Shown: piece after piece, positions 25,437-33,267 of the stretch
Numbering within the stretch: the first letter of the stretch is position 1
How the letters are laid out: the number at the start of each line of letters is the position of its first letter
Source: SIG480 sp045636865
GTDB taxonomy: Bacteria; Bacillota; Clostridia; Oscillospirales; JAAYXM01
Assembly (NCBI GenBank): GCA_045636865.1
Contig: JAZTYJ010000017.1
Location: 6,469-70,468, forward strand
Reading direction: 5' to 3'
Length of the DNA: 64,000 nt
Translations under genes and position numbers: made by a program
The notes under the pieces: model-generated
Told to the model about the DNA's origin: nothing
The model's database searches: none
Seen by the model: only the letters and a program-made list of their open reading frames with translations

Positions 25437-26117
25437 TCATTTCGACAAAAGTTCACATTTAATGTCATTATCCCCCAAAAAACCGCATATTTTAAGGCAC
25501 GACGAAAGCGCGGCAACGCAAGCTTGGGGAAGCTCTGCGTCAAAGGAATGAGAAAGTGAAAGACCGAAATCCGAAAAGGCTAAAAATTTCTCCTCAAAAA
25601 CAAGAAATTTCTCTTCTGCCGGACGGATGATTACAGAGTTTTCAAAAGGCGTCGCTCTTATAACCGCGCCGCAGAAATCCGCACACACTTCCGCTACCTC
25701 ATCAAAATCGGCACACGAAACGGAAACTTCATTTGTCTCCGCGAGGAGAGAAATTGCAATCCTTGAAACCGTATAAAAGCTCCCGCCCTGTATATGAAAT
25801 CTTTTTCCGAGATTATTTTCTTTTGCAAATAAAAGTGCCATATCGGGAATGAGGGAAGAATATGCCTCCGTTCCGTCGACGGGCGTTATGCCGTATGATA
25901 AAAAAGCGTTTTTGAGATGCATAAGCTCGTCGCAGACGGCAGCAAAGGTAATGTCGAGACCGGAAAGTTTTTTTAAAAGTCGCCTTTGAGAGCGAAGACT
26001 TAAGTTTCTGGAAATTTTTGCAGAATAAATCTCGAACCCCTTGAAAAAACCGACGAAAGAGGTGGAAAACCCACCTCTTTTTCGCAAATCTGATGAATGA
26101 ACTATACATATCCGCAC
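25437..26117 (-). CDS. Unknown protein upstream of greA
   Basis: About 226 aa, no family recognised. It starts MRICIVHSSDLRKRGGF. An alternating alpha/beta pattern follows, with hydrophobic strands (DITFAAVCDEL, EVSVSCADFDEVAEVCADFCG, SVIIRPAEEKFLVFE) and eight cysteines. A Rossmann-like or P-loop-less alpha/beta fold is plausible, but no nucleotide motif is present. The GTG at 26117 is chosen because AAGG lies 8 bases upstream; the GTG at 26126 overlaps that site. It reads toward greA but greA has its own promoter. The function cannot be inferred. Confidence 0.65.
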   Translation of the reverse strand: MRICIVHSSDLRKRGGFSTSFVGFFKGFEIYSAKISRNLSLRSQRRLLKKLSGLDITFAAVCDELMHLKNAFLSYGITPVDGTEAYSSLIPDMALLFAKENNLGKRFHIQGGSFYTVSRIAISLLAETNEVSVSCADFDEVAEVCADFCGAVIRATPFENSVIIRPAEEKFLVFEEKFLAFSDFGLSLSHSFDAELPQACVAALSSCLKICGFLGDNDIKCELLSK

Positions 26118-26189
26118 TGCTATCACCTTAATTTGAAATTCAATATTATGATATTAAAAAGCGGTGCAAATATTACATAAAATAAAGAA

Positions 26190-27401
26190 TTATTCTGAAG
26201 CTGCCTGCTTTTCGTTTATCACGCGAATAGCCTCTTGAAGCTGACGGTCCTCCTTGTCGGAGAGAAGGTAGTAGTTCTTGTTTTCCTCCTCTGTCAGTTC
26301 AACGAGATAGTCAGGCTTTATTCCCTTTGAGTCCTCAAGGCTGTTTCCGCGACCTGTAAAGTATTTGCTTACGGAAAGGACAAGACCTGAACCGTCTTTG
26401 AGCGGAATGTTACTCTGGGCAAGACCTTTGCCTGTTGTAGGTTCACCGACGATAACAGCTTTTCCGGCCTCGCGGAGAGCTTCGGCAAAGAACTCTGCCG
26501 CGCTTATGGAGTACTGGTTTATAAGAACAACCATCGGAAGATCAAGCTCGTTTGCATCGGAATTGTGGAACGTAACCTTGCCGTTTTTATCCTCCTCACG
26601 GATAATGACACCCTCCGGGAGAAGCGGATCAAGGATGTTGGTCATCACGTTCAAAAAACCGCCGGGATTGTTTCTGACGTCAAAGATAAGCCCGGTTACG
26701 TTAGCTTTTTTGAGGCTTTCGAGAGCCTTTGCGGCATCTTTGTCGGCGTTGGTGTCAAAACCTACGATTTTTATATACCCGATGTCACCGTCTAAAATCT
26801 TTGACTTGATGTTTGGAACGTCTATCTCGCGACGTGTGATGCTCATGCTGATAAGAGTGTCGACGCCTTCTCTTTCAACCACGAGAGAAACGGGAGTGTT
26901 TATCGCACCCGTAATGCTTTTTACCGCCGCATCATATCCGATGTCAGCCACCTTCTTGCCATCGACACTTATAATCTTGTCAAACGGCTGAATCTTTGCA
27001 TATTCTGCGGGGGAGCCCTCGAAAACGTCAAGCACGACAAGGCTCATATCTTCGCTGTCGTAGGTTGCATTTATGCCGATACCGTAGACCTTGCTGTTGA
27101 GCGAGTTCGTAACAGATGAAAACTGTTCGGGAGTAAGGTACTTTGACCAGCGGTCTCCGAGCATTGCAACCATTCCGTAAAGTGCGCCGTCTGTAAGCTC
27201 CTTTTCGTCATAGCCGTTTACATAGTATTTTTCGATGTAGCTTAAAACTTCTGCAATTCGCTCATACTGTGCTTCTTTTTCGGATAGATTTGAGAGCTTT
27301 GCGTTATATTCGCGCTCGGCAGTATAAAGTGTTATGCAGTAGGTAAGAGCTGCAGTCAGAAGCATAAGTGCAACTGTCGTCATCAGATGCTTTTTCTTCA
27401 T
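26190..27401 (-). CDS. S41-family C-terminal processing peptidase (CtpA-like)
   Basis: A 403-aa serine protease anchored by an N-terminal transmembrane helix (TTVALMLLTAALTYCITLY). A PDZ domain occupies about residues 90-180 (YGIGINATYDSED..., GSPAEYAKIQPFDKIISVDG). The S41 core has GYIKIVGF, VRNNPGGFL, the nucleophile serine in INQYSISAAEFFAEAL and the lysine in EPTTGKGLAQ. It follows the M23 peptidase after a hairpin in the ftsE-ftsX-M23-S41 order common in Firmicutes, which suggests work at the division or cell-wall interface. Confidence 0.93.
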   Translation of the reverse strand: MKKKHLMTTVALMLLTAALTYCITLYTAEREYNAKLSNLSEKEAQYERIAEVLSYIEKYYVNGYDEKELTDGALYGMVAMLGDRWSKYLTPEQFSSVTNSLNSKVYGIGINATYDSEDMSLVVLDVFEGSPAEYAKIQPFDKIISVDGKKVADIGYDAAVKSITGAINTPVSLVVEREGVDTLISMSITRREIDVPNIKSKILDGDIGYIKIVGFDTNADKDAAKALESLKKANVTGLIFDVRNNPGGFLNVMTNILDPLLPEGVIIREEDKNGKVTFHNSDANELDLPMVVLINQYSISAAEFFAEALREAGKAVIVGEPTTGKGLAQSNIPLKDGSGLVLSVSKYFTGRGNSLEDSKGIKPDYLVELTEEENKNYYLLSDKEDRQLQEAIRVINEKQAASE

Positions 27402-27421
27402 ATATACCTCCCAAATTAAAT

Positions 27422-27454
27422 CGTATGGGGCGATGAGTCATCGCCCCGAATACG
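27422..27454 (-). other. Intercistronic palindrome between M23 and S41 genes
   Basis: GGGGCGATGA-G-TCATCGCCCC within flanking CGTAT/ATACG. A strong 10-bp GC-rich stem without a proper T-run on the minus strand. It could terminate partially or stabilise mRNA ends. Confidence 0.6.
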
Positions 27455-27461
27455 TTTTGGA

Positions 27462-28649
27462 TTATGATTTTTTAAAGTAGTTCATCGGGTTTGTGTGGTT
27501 TCCGTTTATGAGAATCTCAAAGTGGAGATGCGGACCGGTTGACCAGCCTGTCGAGCCGACAAGACCGATAACATCGCCCTTTGCCACCTTTGCACCCTTT
27601 GTCGTTTTGATCTTGCTCATATGAGCATAAAGAGTGGATTTGCCGCCGCCGTGGTCAATTACAACATAGTTGCCGTACCCCTTGCTTGACCAGCCTGCAA
27701 CGATGACCGTGCCGCTGTTTGCGGCGTATATGTTGCTGCCCATACCGGCACCGATGTCAATACCCGTATGCATCGAGGATTTTTTTGTTATCGGGTCTTT
27801 TCGTGAGCCGTAGTAAGAGGTGATATAGGTAGCTTTTGTCGGCCAGCGGAAGTCACCGCCGACGTATGTCGAGCTTGAACTGCCGGAGCTTGCAAGAAGC
27901 TTTTTGAGCTCTGCCTTTGCCTTTTCCTGCGCCTTTTCGGCTTCGTTGAGAGCCTTTTCGTATTCCTTCGCTTCCATATTGAGCGACTTTAAGAGGTTGT
28001 TTGCATCGGCATACTGCATCTCAAGTGATTTCTGCTTGCTTGCAAGTGTTGCTTTTGCCTGAGTCTGCTGTGCTCGTGTTTCGTCAAGCTTTGCCTTCTT
28101 TGCCTCGATATCGGCACGTGTTTCGGCAAGCTCGCGCATAAGCTTTTTGTCGCCTTCTACGATATCGCTTATAAGCTCTGTTCTTGCGAGCATATCAGAA
28201 AAACTGTCAGCAGAGAGAATGACGCCAAGCATGGATACGGAGCCTTCCTCCTCCATTATGCGAAGTCGTTTGAGAAAGTCGTCGTTTTCTTTATTTTCCT
28301 TTGCCTGAGCCTCTGAAAGCTCGGCGGAAACGGTTTTAAGCTGAACATCAAGAGCCGAAATAAGCTCATTGATTGTGTCAACTTCCTGCTCGGTAAGAGA
28401 AATCTGCTTGTCGAGAGCTGCTTTTTTTGTCATTGTAGACTTCTTTTTTGCATCAATCTGCTTGAGCTCTTTCTGGATTTTTGTTTTTTCTTTGTCGAGA
28501 TTTGAAAGTTTTGTGTTAAGGCTTGCAACCGTCTGCGCGGCGCCGGCCTGGCTATTGTATACGATTTCGGAAACGAAGGCAAGAATGAGAGTAAAGACCA
28601 AAATTCCGGCTATAAGCGCGGAGATGATGCGGATTGCTTTCTTACTCAT
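27462..28649 (-). CDS. M23 peptidase with coiled coil (EnvC-like murein hydrolase)
   Basis: About 395 aa. An N-terminal membrane segment (ALIAGILVFTLILAFV) is followed by a long coiled coil (residues about 40-250) rich in K/E/A/L/Q. A C-terminal LytM/M23 domain then carries the metal motifs HTGIDIGAG, DHGGGKSTLYAHMS and GPHLHFEI. The HxxxD and HxH residues are intact, so it should be an active peptidoglycan endopeptidase. Genes of this design next to ftsEX encode hydrolases activated by FtsEX. The ATG at 28649 has GGAGG 8 bases upstream and is preferred to the TTG at 28655. Confidence 0.93.
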   Translation of the reverse strand: MSKKAIRIISALIAGILVFTLILAFVSEIVYNSQAGAAQTVASLNTKLSNLDKEKTKIQKELKQIDAKKKSTMTKKAALDKQISLTEQEVDTINELISALDVQLKTVSAELSEAQAKENKENDDFLKRLRIMEEEGSVSMLGVILSADSFSDMLARTELISDIVEGDKKLMRELAETRADIEAKKAKLDETRAQQTQAKATLASKQKSLEMQYADANNLLKSLNMEAKEYEKALNEAEKAQEKAKAELKKLLASSGSSSSTYVGGDFRWPTKATYITSYYGSRKDPITKKSSMHTGIDIGAGMGSNIYAANSGTVIVAGWSSKGYGNYVVIDHGGGKSTLYAHMSKIKTTKGAKVAKGDVIGLVGSTGWSTGPHLHFEILINGNHTNPMNYFKKS

Positions 28650-28661
28650 ACTCAAAACCTC

Positions 28662-29549
28662 CTATACCTTCAAGAATTTTCTGAGAGTTATTGCACTTCC
28701 GACACCACCGACAAGGATTGCGGTGGTGAAAAATATCGTCAGGATATAGTTCATACATTCGGAGAAGGGAACGGTTGCTATAAAGCTGATTCCCGAGAGC
28801 GCCGCGGCAACAACGTATTCGTAAATTGCCCATTGGAGGAAGAATGCAACGATTGCGCCGGATAGACCGATCAGAAGTCCTTCGATTACGAACGGAACGC
28901 GGATAAAGCCGTTTGTTGCACCGATCATCTTCATTATAGCTATCTCTTCACGTCTGTTGAACATAGTGAGGTTTTCCGTTGTTGAGATGATAAAGACGGA
29001 AACGAGAATAAGAATTATAATGAGAGCCGTGCAGATGAGCGTTACAACGTTTCTGACCTCTACGATCTTGTCTGAAATATCGCTTCTTGCAGAAACTTTT
29101 GCGATTCCCTCAATTTCAGAAAGAGCATCTGCGGCTTTCTGGGTATTCTCAATGTTTTTGAGATTTACGGTGTAACGGTCGCGGAGAGGATTTCGGTCCT
29201 CGAGACCGTCCAAAAGCTCGCTCTCATCGCCGAAATCTTCTTTAAAGAGATCAAGTGCCTCTTCTTTTGTGGTAAATTCCACAGAATCAACTTCTGCGAT
29301 AGCGAGAATCTCGTCTTCGAGTGCGCGTGAATCCTCTTCGGAATATGTTTCGTCGACAAATGCGACGACCTTGTTTTTGCTTTCGACATCCTCGAGGAGA
29401 TTGTCTATGTTGGTTGCAATGAGGGAAAAGCTGCCCATAAGAAGAAGGCAGACCGTTATGACGCTCATTGCGGCAAAGGACATAAAGCGATGTGAAAATA
29501 TGCTCTGGATGCCTTCGCGGAAAAAGTAAGATATGTTATAAAGTCTCAT
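28662..29549 (-). CDS. ftsX: Cell division protein FtsX
   Basis: A 295-aa permease-like subunit with a cytoplasmic N-terminus (RLYNISYFFREGIQSIFSHR), a first transmembrane helix and a large extracellular loop (residues about 45-165). Three more helices near the C-terminus include AIMKMIGATNGFIRVPFVIEG, the FtsX-type signature. It transmits ATP-driven movement from FtsE to a peptidoglycan hydrolase outside. The ATG overlaps the ftsE stop by 4 bases and the M23 gene starts 12 bases later. Confidence 0.95.
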   Translation of the reverse strand: MRLYNISYFFREGIQSIFSHRFMSFAAMSVITVCLLLMGSFSLIATNIDNLLEDVESKNKVVAFVDETYSEEDSRALEDEILAIAEVDSVEFTTKEEALDLFKEDFGDESELLDGLEDRNPLRDRYTVNLKNIENTQKAADALSEIEGIAKVSARSDISDKIVEVRNVVTLICTALIIILILVSVFIISTTENLTMFNRREEIAIMKMIGATNGFIRVPFVIEGLLIGLSGAIVAFFLQWAIYEYVVAAALSGISFIATVPFSECMNYILTIFFTTAILVGGVGSAITLRKFLKV

Positions 29550-30226
29550 TTCTGATAATACCCACCCGTTTTATCACTTATAATTCTGCCGCCGCTTATG
29601 GTAACGACGCGCTTTTCAAATTCGTCAACAAGCTCTCTTTCATGAGTGACAACAAGAACGGTTGTTCCAAGCTTGTTTATTGTTTCAAGAAGAGTCATTA
29701 TCTCTATCGACATCTGCGGATCGAGGTTACCTGTCGGCTCGTCTGCGATTATCATCTTGGGATTATTTACGATTGCGCGGGCAACGGCAACGCGCTGCCG
29801 CTCACCACCCGAGAGCTGATTCGGAAAGCTTTTTGCCTGGTGTTCAAGACCGACAAGCTTGAGAACGTATGCGACACGCTCCTTGATTTTTGACGGGGGT
29901 GCGCCTACCGCGCGCATTGCAAAAGCAATGTTTTCATACACCGTCTTCTTATCGATAAGTCGGAAGTCCTGAAAAACAACGCCGATAGTTCTGCGAAGAA
30001 CGGGAACCTCCGAGGGCTTTAGTTTGTTCAAGTTAAAGCCGTTTACGATGCCTCGTCCCGAGGTCATCTTAACTTCGCTTGTGAGAGTTTTTACGATGGT
30101 TGATTTGCCTGATGCCGAAGAGCCGACAAGAAAGACAAATTCGCCGTCATCTATCTTGAGATTGATGCCTGAAAGCGCGGGAGTGCCATTTTCATACACC
30201 TTGCAGACATCTAAAAGTCTGACCAT
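29546..30226 (-). CDS. ftsE: Cell division ATP-binding protein FtsE
   Basis: About 226 aa, an ABC ATPase with Walker A GSSASGKSTIVKTL, Q-loop GVVFQDFRLID, signature LSGGERQRVAVARAI, Walker B MIIADEPTGNLD and switch His in VTHERELVDEF. The 'FQDF+L' and 'NLDP' details are typical for FtsE. I use the ATG at 30226 (AAAGG 10 bases upstream); the in-frame TTG at 30235 is weaker. It is coupled to ftsX by an ATGA-type overlap. Confidence 0.95.
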   Translation of the reverse strand: MVRLLDVCKVYENGTPALSGINLKIDDGEFVFLVGSSASGKSTIVKTLTSEVKMTSGRGIVNGFNLNKLKPSEVPVLRRTIGVVFQDFRLIDKKTVYENIAFAMRAVGAPPSKIKERVAYVLKLVGLEHQAKSFPNQLSGGERQRVAVARAIVNNPKMIIADEPTGNLDPQMSIEIMTLLETINKLGTTVLVVTHERELVDEFEKRVVTISGGRIISDKTGGYYQK

Positions 30227-30266
30227 ATTTAACAATCCTTTCTCTGAATTTTATATTCCTTTCGGA

Positions 30267-31358
30267 TCAGAATGAAGAAAACTGAGTTGAAAGATATTTT
30301 TTGACCATAAGTGCAACCTTGAAGGTTATGGCGTGGTCAAATTCGCGGAGATCAAGCCCTGTGATTTTCTTGATTTTTTCAAGGCGGTAGACAAGGGTAT
30401 TTCTGTGAACGAAGAGATTTCTTGAGGTTTCGGAAACGTTTAAGTTGTTTTCAAAAAACTTCTGAATCGTCATCAAGGTTTCGGAGTCGAGCGACTCGAT
30501 TGCGTTATCGGGGAAAACTTCAGAAAGGAACATCTCGCAGAGCGTTGTCGGAAGCTGATAGATAAGTCGACCGATTCCGAGATTTTCGTAGCTCATGATT
30601 TCCTTCTGACTGTCAAACATCTTTCCGACGCTTATTGCAGACTGCGCTTCCTTGTATGAAACGGCAAGGTCCTTGAGGGATCTGGCAACCGTGCCGATGC
30701 CGATCTCAATTTTTGTGAGAAGCTCTGACTTGAGAGTGTCGTGGATGCTTTCCGCAATTTTGATGTGGTCCTTTATCTCGTCGATGGGGGAGACCTCGTG
30801 AACAAGAACAACCTCGTTTTCGCTGACGCTTATAACAAAGTCCTTGTTTCTGTCGGGGAACATATTTGCGACGATGTCAAGCGCTGAGGTGTCGAAGCGT
30901 TCAGTCTGCCTGATGAGGAAGACTATATGAGGAACGTCCTGCGACATACGGAGCTCGCTTGCCTTCATATAGATGTCGCCCGAGAGGATATTGTCAAGAA
31001 TGATGTTCTTTATGAATGTGGTCTTGTCGTGCTTTTCGTCATAATACTTTTTTGCATTACCGACAGCAAGAGCCGCCATAACGGCAAGGCTTTTTGCTGT
31101 TTCGTCCTCACCGGACACGAAAACAACATACTCAAAGCGCGCGCCGGGAGTAGAAACGGGCTTGTATGTATTGCCGTCGAAAACGAGATATGAACCGATC
31201 ATTTCCTCAAGGGCACTTATTGCATCTTCGCAAAAGCTTCCCTTAAGAGAAGTGTCGGTACATGCACAGATCTTGCCGGAAACGTCGAGAACGCCGATTG
31301 TTCTGTCTGTTGCCTCCTTCATCTGCAGTATTGTATTCTGAAGCATTGTCCAAGCCAT
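30267..31358 (-). CDS. PucR/CdaR-family transcriptional regulator
   Basis: A 363-aa regulator. The N-terminal part is a sensor-like domain (ILQMKEATDRTIGVLDVSGKI...). The middle has a GGDEF-like CdaR segment (IEIGIGTVARSLKDLAVSYKEAQSAISVGK). The C-terminus is the PucR-type helix-turn-helix (FFENNLNVSETSRNLFVHRNTLVYRLEKIKKITGLDL). Members control sugar-acid or purine use. The ligand is not visible here. It stands alone with its own promoter, just upstream of ftsE on the same strand, so a role in controlling ftsEX cannot be excluded. Confidence 0.9.
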   Translation of the reverse strand: MAWTMLQNTILQMKEATDRTIGVLDVSGKICACTDTSLKGSFCEDAISALEEMIGSYLVFDGNTYKPVSTPGARFEYVVFVSGEDETAKSLAVMAALAVGNAKKYYDEKHDKTTFIKNIILDNILSGDIYMKASELRMSQDVPHIVFLIRQTERFDTSALDIVANMFPDRNKDFVISVSENEVVLVHEVSPIDEIKDHIKIAESIHDTLKSELLTKIEIGIGTVARSLKDLAVSYKEAQSAISVGKMFDSQKEIMSYENLGIGRLIYQLPTTLCEMFLSEVFPDNAIESLDSETLMTIQKFFENNLNVSETSRNLFVHRNTLVYRLEKIKKITGLDLREFDHAITFKVALMVKKYLSTQFSSF

Positions 31359-31426
31359 GATATATCCACCCTTAACCTTTTGAAATAAAAAACAGAAAAT
31401 CCATATGTCGATATTACATCACTTAC

Positions 31427-31455
31427 ATTGTACCAAATAATGATGTCAAAATCAA
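31427..31455 (-). promoter_or_regulatory. Promoter of the PucR-type regulator
   Basis: TTGATT (31455-31450), 17-base spacer, TACAAT (31432-31427) on the minus strand, about 70 bases upstream of the ATG. Confidence 0.65.
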
Positions 31456-31475
31456 TGAATTTTCTGTAAAAATAT

Positions 31476-32357
31476 CTAATTTTCGAGTCTTGCGCGGAGG
31501 ATATCTTGTGATATTTGCTCACAAAGCTCCTCGTGGGAAGAGAACTTTTTTTCTTCTCTCAAAAAGGAAATAAACTCGGTTTTCATCATTTTGCCGTAGA
31601 TGTCGTCTGAAAAATCAAAAATATGCGATTCGGCAAAGACGGTTTTATCGTCCGTAACGGTCGGGCGTGAACCTACGTTTGTTATCGCCTTGTATGTCGT
31701 GTTATCGACGGTAACGCGTGTTGCGTATACTCCCGGCTTCGGGGTTACGATGTTTTCGGAGATTTTCTGGTTTGCGGTTGCAAAGCCGAGCTTTTTTCCG
31801 ATAGCCTGTCCGTGAAGGACTTTACCGGTAATAAAGTGGTTGTGTCCGAGAAGCTTTGCAGCGGTATCCGGCTTTCCGTCAAGAATGAGCGTGCGGATGT
31901 GTGATGAGCTTACGCTCACGTCACCGAGCATAACTTCATCGACTATTTCACATCCGATGTTTCGATCCCGGCAAAGCTTTTTGAGAAGCTCTGCATCTCC
32001 GCGACCGAGGTGTCCGAAGCGGAAATCAAAGCCTGCAACAACAAAGCCGCAATCAAGCTCGCCGATGAGGATGTTTTCAAAAAAGTCCTCACAGGAGAGA
32101 GAGGCGTATTTTTCGGTAAAATCCTTTATGACTATGTCGTCTATACCGTAAAGCCCTGATATGAGCAAAATGCGCTCATCTACGGTGTTTATGAGCGAAA
32201 CACCGCTACTTGATAGCACCTCGGACGGATGTTGTGCATATGTAAGCACGCACGGAGTGAGTGCATTTTCTTCCGCAGCGCGTTTTACTGTTTTAAAGAG
32301 CTCGCCGTGTCCGATGTGGACACCGTCAAAAAAACCGAGTGCAACGGCTCTTTTCAT
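31476..32357 (-). CDS. ribF: Bifunctional riboflavin kinase / FAD synthetase
   Basis: About 293 aa. The N-terminal FMN adenylyltransferase has ALGFFDGVHIGHGEL, AGFDFRFG and SSSHIRTLI. The C-terminal flavokinase has GKVLHGQAIGKKLGFATANQ, GVYATRV, AITNVGSRPTV and FAESHIFDF. It makes FMN and FAD from riboflavin. The ATG at 32357 lies 2 bases after the truB stop with GAGGTG 8 bases upstream. It is the last gene of the rimP-nusA operon. Confidence 0.96.
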   Translation of the reverse strand: MKRAVALGFFDGVHIGHGELFKTVKRAAEENALTPCVLTYAQHPSEVLSSSGVSLINTVDERILLISGLYGIDDIVIKDFTEKYASLSCEDFFENILIGELDCGFVVAGFDFRFGHLGRGDAELLKKLCRDRNIGCEIVDEVMLGDVSVSSSHIRTLILDGKPDTAAKLLGHNHFITGKVLHGQAIGKKLGFATANQKISENIVTPKPGVYATRVTVDNTTYKAITNVGSRPTVTDDKTVFAESHIFDFSDDIYGKMMKTEFISFLREEKKFSSHEELCEQISQDILRARLEN

Positions 32358-32359
32358 AA

Positions 32360-33220
32360 TCAATTCACCTCAAAAAAGCTTTTTACGGTAAGCAGCTCAC
32401 CGTTTGCTCCACCACGCGCAAGCATGAGAAACTCGCCGCTTCCTGCGCTGTATACGCGATAGAGCCGTCCTTCCTCCGCATCAGACGGAACTGCGGCTCC
32501 GTTGCGGCATTTCAGCTCGCCCTTGCCGTCAATTTTAACCGCATCGTATTCTGAAAACATAAAGTCAAGCGGAGTAACCGACGGGGAGGACTCGATTTCC
32601 TCAAGGCTTCTTGCGTCGGAGATTTCAAAAATGCCCGACTTTGTTCTGCGGAGAGATGTCATACATGCGCCTGTTCCGAGCTTTTCTCCGATGTCGTGAA
32701 CAAGCGTTCTGATATATGTACCTTTTGAGCAGAAAACCTCGATTTCGTAGTCATTTTCCCCGATGTGACGCGGAGAAATGTCAAAAATCTCGATTTCGCG
32801 GGACTTTCTCTCGACCTCTTCACCGCGCCTTGCAAGCTTATAAAGAGGAACACCGTCGACTTTTATTGCGGAGAACATCGGAGGAATCTGCTCACTTTTG
32901 CCGAGAAAGCTCTCACAAACTGAAAAAACCTCGTCGGGGGAGACAGTTGATTCCTTTTCGGAAATGACGTTTCCCGTAATGTCCTGCGTGTCGGTTGTTA
33001 TGCCGAGACGGAAGGTTGCTATATACTTTTTCTCGTCAGACAGGGCAAACTCGCACGCCCTTGTTGCGCGCCCGATGAAAATGGGGAGAACCCCCGTAGC
33101 AAGCGGGTCAAGCGTTCCCGAGTGACCGACGCGGCGCGTTTTGAAGATGCGGCGGCAACGGGATACAACATCGTGGGAGGTTATGCCCTGCGGTTTATCA
33201 ACAATTACAATTCCGTTCAT
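32360..33220 (-). CDS. truB: tRNA pseudouridine55 synthase
   Basis: A 286-aa TruB that makes pseudouridine 55 in tRNA. It has the N-terminal GIVIVDKPQGITSHDVV, the catalytic region VGHSGTLDPLATGVLPI (Asp in TLDP), and CSKGTYIRTLVHDIGEKLG. The C-terminal PUA-like part is short (GGANGELLTVKSFFEVN). It sits between the RbfA-NrnA fusion and ribF as in other Firmicutes. Confidence 0.97.
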   Translation of the reverse strand: MNGIVIVDKPQGITSHDVVSRCRRIFKTRRVGHSGTLDPLATGVLPIFIGRATRACEFALSDEKKYIATFRLGITTDTQDITGNVISEKESTVSPDEVFSVCESFLGKSEQIPPMFSAIKVDGVPLYKLARRGEEVERKSREIEIFDISPRHIGENDYEIEVFCSKGTYIRTLVHDIGEKLGTGACMTSLRRTKSGIFEISDARSLEEIESSPSVTPLDFMFSEYDAVKIDGKGELKCRNGAAVPSDAEEGRLYRVYSAGSGEFLMLARGGANGELLTVKSFFEVN

Positions 33221-33233
33221 AAATTATACCTAA

Positions 33234-33263
33234 CATTTTGCGGAACACAAAAGTGCTCCGCAA
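33234..33263 (-). other. Intercistronic hairpin before truB
   Basis: TTTTGCGGAGCAC, loop TTTT, GTGTTCCGCAAAA on the minus strand, one mismatch in a 13-bp stem. It lies between the rbfA-nrnA stop and the truB start. A TATAAT-like box follows, so a weak internal promoter is possible. Confidence 0.5.
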
Positions 33264-33267
33264 AAGA

